A DNA stretch of 6,311 bases. Source: an uncultured Propionibacteriaceae bacterium. Its GTDB lineage: Bacteria > Actinomycetota > Actinomycetes > Propionibacteriales > Propionibacteriaceae. Within the stretch, counting starts at the first letter, position 1, and each line of letters begins with the position of its first letter. Shown here piece after piece: positions 5,423 to 6,311 of the stretch. The notes below the pieces were generated by a model. That model worked only from the letters and a program-made list of their open reading frames with translations. It did not search any database and was not told the origin of the DNA. Position numbers and translations under genes: made by a program. The DNA is taken from positions 1 through 6,311 of the forward strand of contig CAMCJC010000161.1 in NCBI GenBank assembly GCA_945875065.1, in the 5' to 3' direction.

Positions 5423-5515
5423 CGTTTGCGTCGTGAGGTCGCCGAGCTGCGGAAGGCTAACGAGATCCTCAAGGCCGAGAGCGTGTTTTTCGCGCGGGAG
5501 CTCGACCGGCCCTGA
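5423..5515 (+). pseudogene. IS3-family transposase OrfA, C-terminal end
   Basis: RLRREVAELRKANEILKAES followed by VFFARELDRP and a stop at 5513-5515 is the leucine-zipper end of an IS3 OrfA, the part that mediates oligomerisation and helps assemble the transposase. The helix-turn-helix that binds the IS ends is missing. The frame is open further upstream (HRGAWGHDGASVP), but that does not look like OrfA. Confidence 0.8.
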
Positions 5516-5655
5516 CCGAGATGATCCGCTTCATCGATCAGTATCGAGAGCGGTTCGGGGTCGAGCTCATCTGCCGGATGCTACGTCTGGCAGTGCAGGG
5601 ATTGGTCACCTCGCGTGGGTATCGCGCCGCGAAGGCGGTTGATGCGGCTGGCGGG
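5423..5655 (+). mobile_element. IS3-family remnant (end of orfA, start of orfB)
   Basis: A small piece spanning the orfA/orfB boundary of an IS3-type element. Both coding pieces are listed separately. The 5' part of orfA and nearly all of orfB, including the DDE catalytic core, are gone. On the right it is joined to the second IS256 copy at about 5655; on the left it joins the spacer after the hairpin. No terminal repeats of its own are visible. Confidence 0.75.
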
Positions 5656-5661
5656 CGTTGA
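5521..5661 (+). pseudogene. IS3-family transposase OrfB, N-terminal start only
   Basis: ATG 5521, six bases after the orfA stop, gives MIRFIDQYRERFGVELICRM, then LRLAVQGLVTSRGYRAAKA, matching the start of an IS3 OrfB (family pattern M-x-FID-x-H/Y-R-x-x-FGVE-x-ICR and TSRGYRAAKA). Family-like sequence stops at about 5640-5655, and the frame ends at TGA 5659-5661 inside the adjoining IS256 piece. No rve/DDE core remains. In intact IS3 elements OrfA and OrfB are joined by a -1 frameshift; this fragment keeps that layout but cannot act. Confidence 0.8.
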
Positions 5662-5758
5662 CCATGTTCTGCAGGAGCTGGCGCATCAAGTCCGGAGACG
5701 CCTGGGACAGCAGGTTGCCCAGCACGCGAGCAGGGTCGACAATATGAGGAGCGGTCAT
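5654..5758 (-). pseudogene. IS256-family transposase copy 2, N-terminal fragment
   Basis: From ATG 5758 on the minus strand: MTAPHIVDPARVLGNLLSQA, then SPDLMRQLLQNMVNA. By hand, about 24 of 35 residues match copy 1, whose start is MTAPHIVDPAHVLGELLAEA. Similarity ends where the frame enters the IS3 orfB remnant. The DDE core is absent, so it is inactive. Confidence 0.8.
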
Positions 5759-5873
5759 CGTGGTCGTTTCCTTTGAGAGAGCTTTCGTCTGTGAACTCGA
5801 AGAACCCCGGTGGCCGCCCTACCATCATCGACGGCAACGACCATCATGGGCCCTACACCACTCTAAGGGGCTC
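5655..5873 (-). mobile_element. IS256-family insertion sequence, copy 2 (5' end only)
   Basis: The left end of a second IS256-type element in reverse orientation. The outer end reads, on the minus strand, GAGCCCCTTAGAGTGGTGTA, similar to the left repeat of copy 1 (354-375). The leader and the first 35 codons of the transposase follow. It breaks off at about 5655, joined to the IS3 remnant. It is not a recent duplicate of copy 1, because the leader and the protein differ. Confidence 0.75.
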
Positions 5874-6311
5874 TATTCGGATTGTGTCCATGTGGATGAG
5901 CAGGGATGTCCCAGTGTGGACATTCACCACGCATATGCCTCGACAACGGGTGCGCATCTACGGTCCAGCGCGCACAGGTGATGCGTTCCGGCGACGGTTC
6001 GGGGAGCCAGCCGCTTCGCTGGTAGCTCGACTGTGTCGTCGTCCCGCCCTGCTCTAGTGCGGGAGTGCGCGAGGTATCGGTGCGGGCCTGCGGTATCGCG
6101 GTCGGGTTTGCGGCTCCCGCACGAAGGAATCGCACTCTAGAGTGTGAGACTCGCACTCAGGTGTCAGGCTGATGGCCATGACTGGGTTCGCTATCACGGG
6201 GTGAAGGACCCGGCCGCAGTGGGGCACGCGGTCGCTTCTCAAGCGCGCAGGGCAGTTGGGCCGCCCCCTTCATTCGGTCCGGTCGCTCTGTGAGTCGTCG
6301 GTTTCGATTTG
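5874..6311. other. No convincing gene; palindromes and phased repeats near 6060-6160
   Basis: No recognisable gene in these 438 bases. Frames on both strands are open for up to about 100 codons, but they are arginine- and proline-rich and match nothing I know. One short frame, GTG 6144 to TGA 6291-6293 (49 residues, with DGHDWVRYHGVKDPAAVGHA), has a plausible composition but no clear ribosome-binding site. GTGCGGGAG (6057-6065) is inverted at 6114-6122, and GGTATCG recurs at 6073-6079 and 6092-6098. Confidence 0.45.
6130..6158 (+). promoter_or_regulatory. Palindrome with a phased direct repeat, candidate operator
   Basis: CACTCTAGAGTG (6133-6144) is a perfect 12-base palindrome. TCGCACTC occurs at 6130-6137 and again at 6151-6158, 21 bases apart, about two helical turns. 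This would suit a dimeric regulator, but no regulator gene is visible beside it. It is not a CIRCE box, which needs GCACTC and GAGTGC separated by nine bases. Confidence 0.35.

Noticed and set aside
5863..6156. A 97-codon minus frame at the right end
   Set aside because: Its Arg/Pro/Thr-rich composition matches no family I know, it has no ribosome-binding site, and it runs into the IS256 end.
6130..6158. A CIRCE heat-shock operator
   Set aside because: GCACTC is present, but the matching GAGTGC at nine bases distance is not, and no chaperone gene follows.
1..6311. CRISPR array or a complete phage-defence operon
   Set aside because: There are no regularly spaced repeats with unique spacers, and no defence gene set beyond the toxin-antitoxin modules.

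Overview
The window looks like a decayed accessory island in a high-GC Gram-positive (actinobacterial) chromosome. The support is high GC with GC-rich third codon positions, several GTG starts, a possible leaderless promoter, and actinobacterial-style IS256, IS3, TipAS and Fic/VbhA-type sequences. I cannot name the genus. Most genes are broken or truncated. The intact-looking ones are a Phd-VapC toxin-antitoxin pair, a Fic antitoxin and a small TipAS-domain protein.

Layout. The left edge (1-61) is the 3' part of tRNA-Ala(TGC), which has two mismatches in its T stem. Touching it on the minus strand is the C-terminal zinc-ribbon part of a large serine recombinase (62-353). This is what an integration junction in a tRNA gene would look like. 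The recombinase is cut by an IS256-family element (about 354-1748) whose transposase carries an in-frame stop and a frameshift. The far end of that IS touches a truncated, stop-containing fic copy (fic1, 1749-2335). No target duplication is seen, so the IS probably bounds a deletion. A Phd-type antitoxin and a VapC PIN toxin follow (2492-3135). Next, on the minus strand, is an unrecognised but clearly coding gene (3115-3648) that may have lost its start through a frameshift. Then comes a second Fic module: an intact VbhA-type antitoxin (3807-4043) and a near full-length fic2 with a one-base frameshift in a G run (4057-4880).

The right third (4881-6311) holds a triple CCGAAAC repeat, a MerR-type palindrome before the TipAS-domain ORF (5106-5354), a hairpin, an IS3-family remnant (orfA end and orfB start, about 5423-5655) joined to the 5' end of a second, different IS256-family copy on the minus strand (about 5655-5873), and 438 bases with no convincing gene but with a perfect 12-bp palindrome and phased repeats.

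Working together: the likely functional units are two toxin-antitoxin modules. VapC is predicted to be an RNase held by its Phd-type partner. The Fic pair is predicted to AMPylate targets unless restrained by the antitoxin, but both fic copies are damaged as read, so the Fic antitoxin may be an orphan. The two fic copies form a mosaic of near-identical and diverged blocks. I do not see a clear new defence system; the odd features are the Fic pair, the TipAS mini-gene with its own operator, and the unidentified minus-strand gene.
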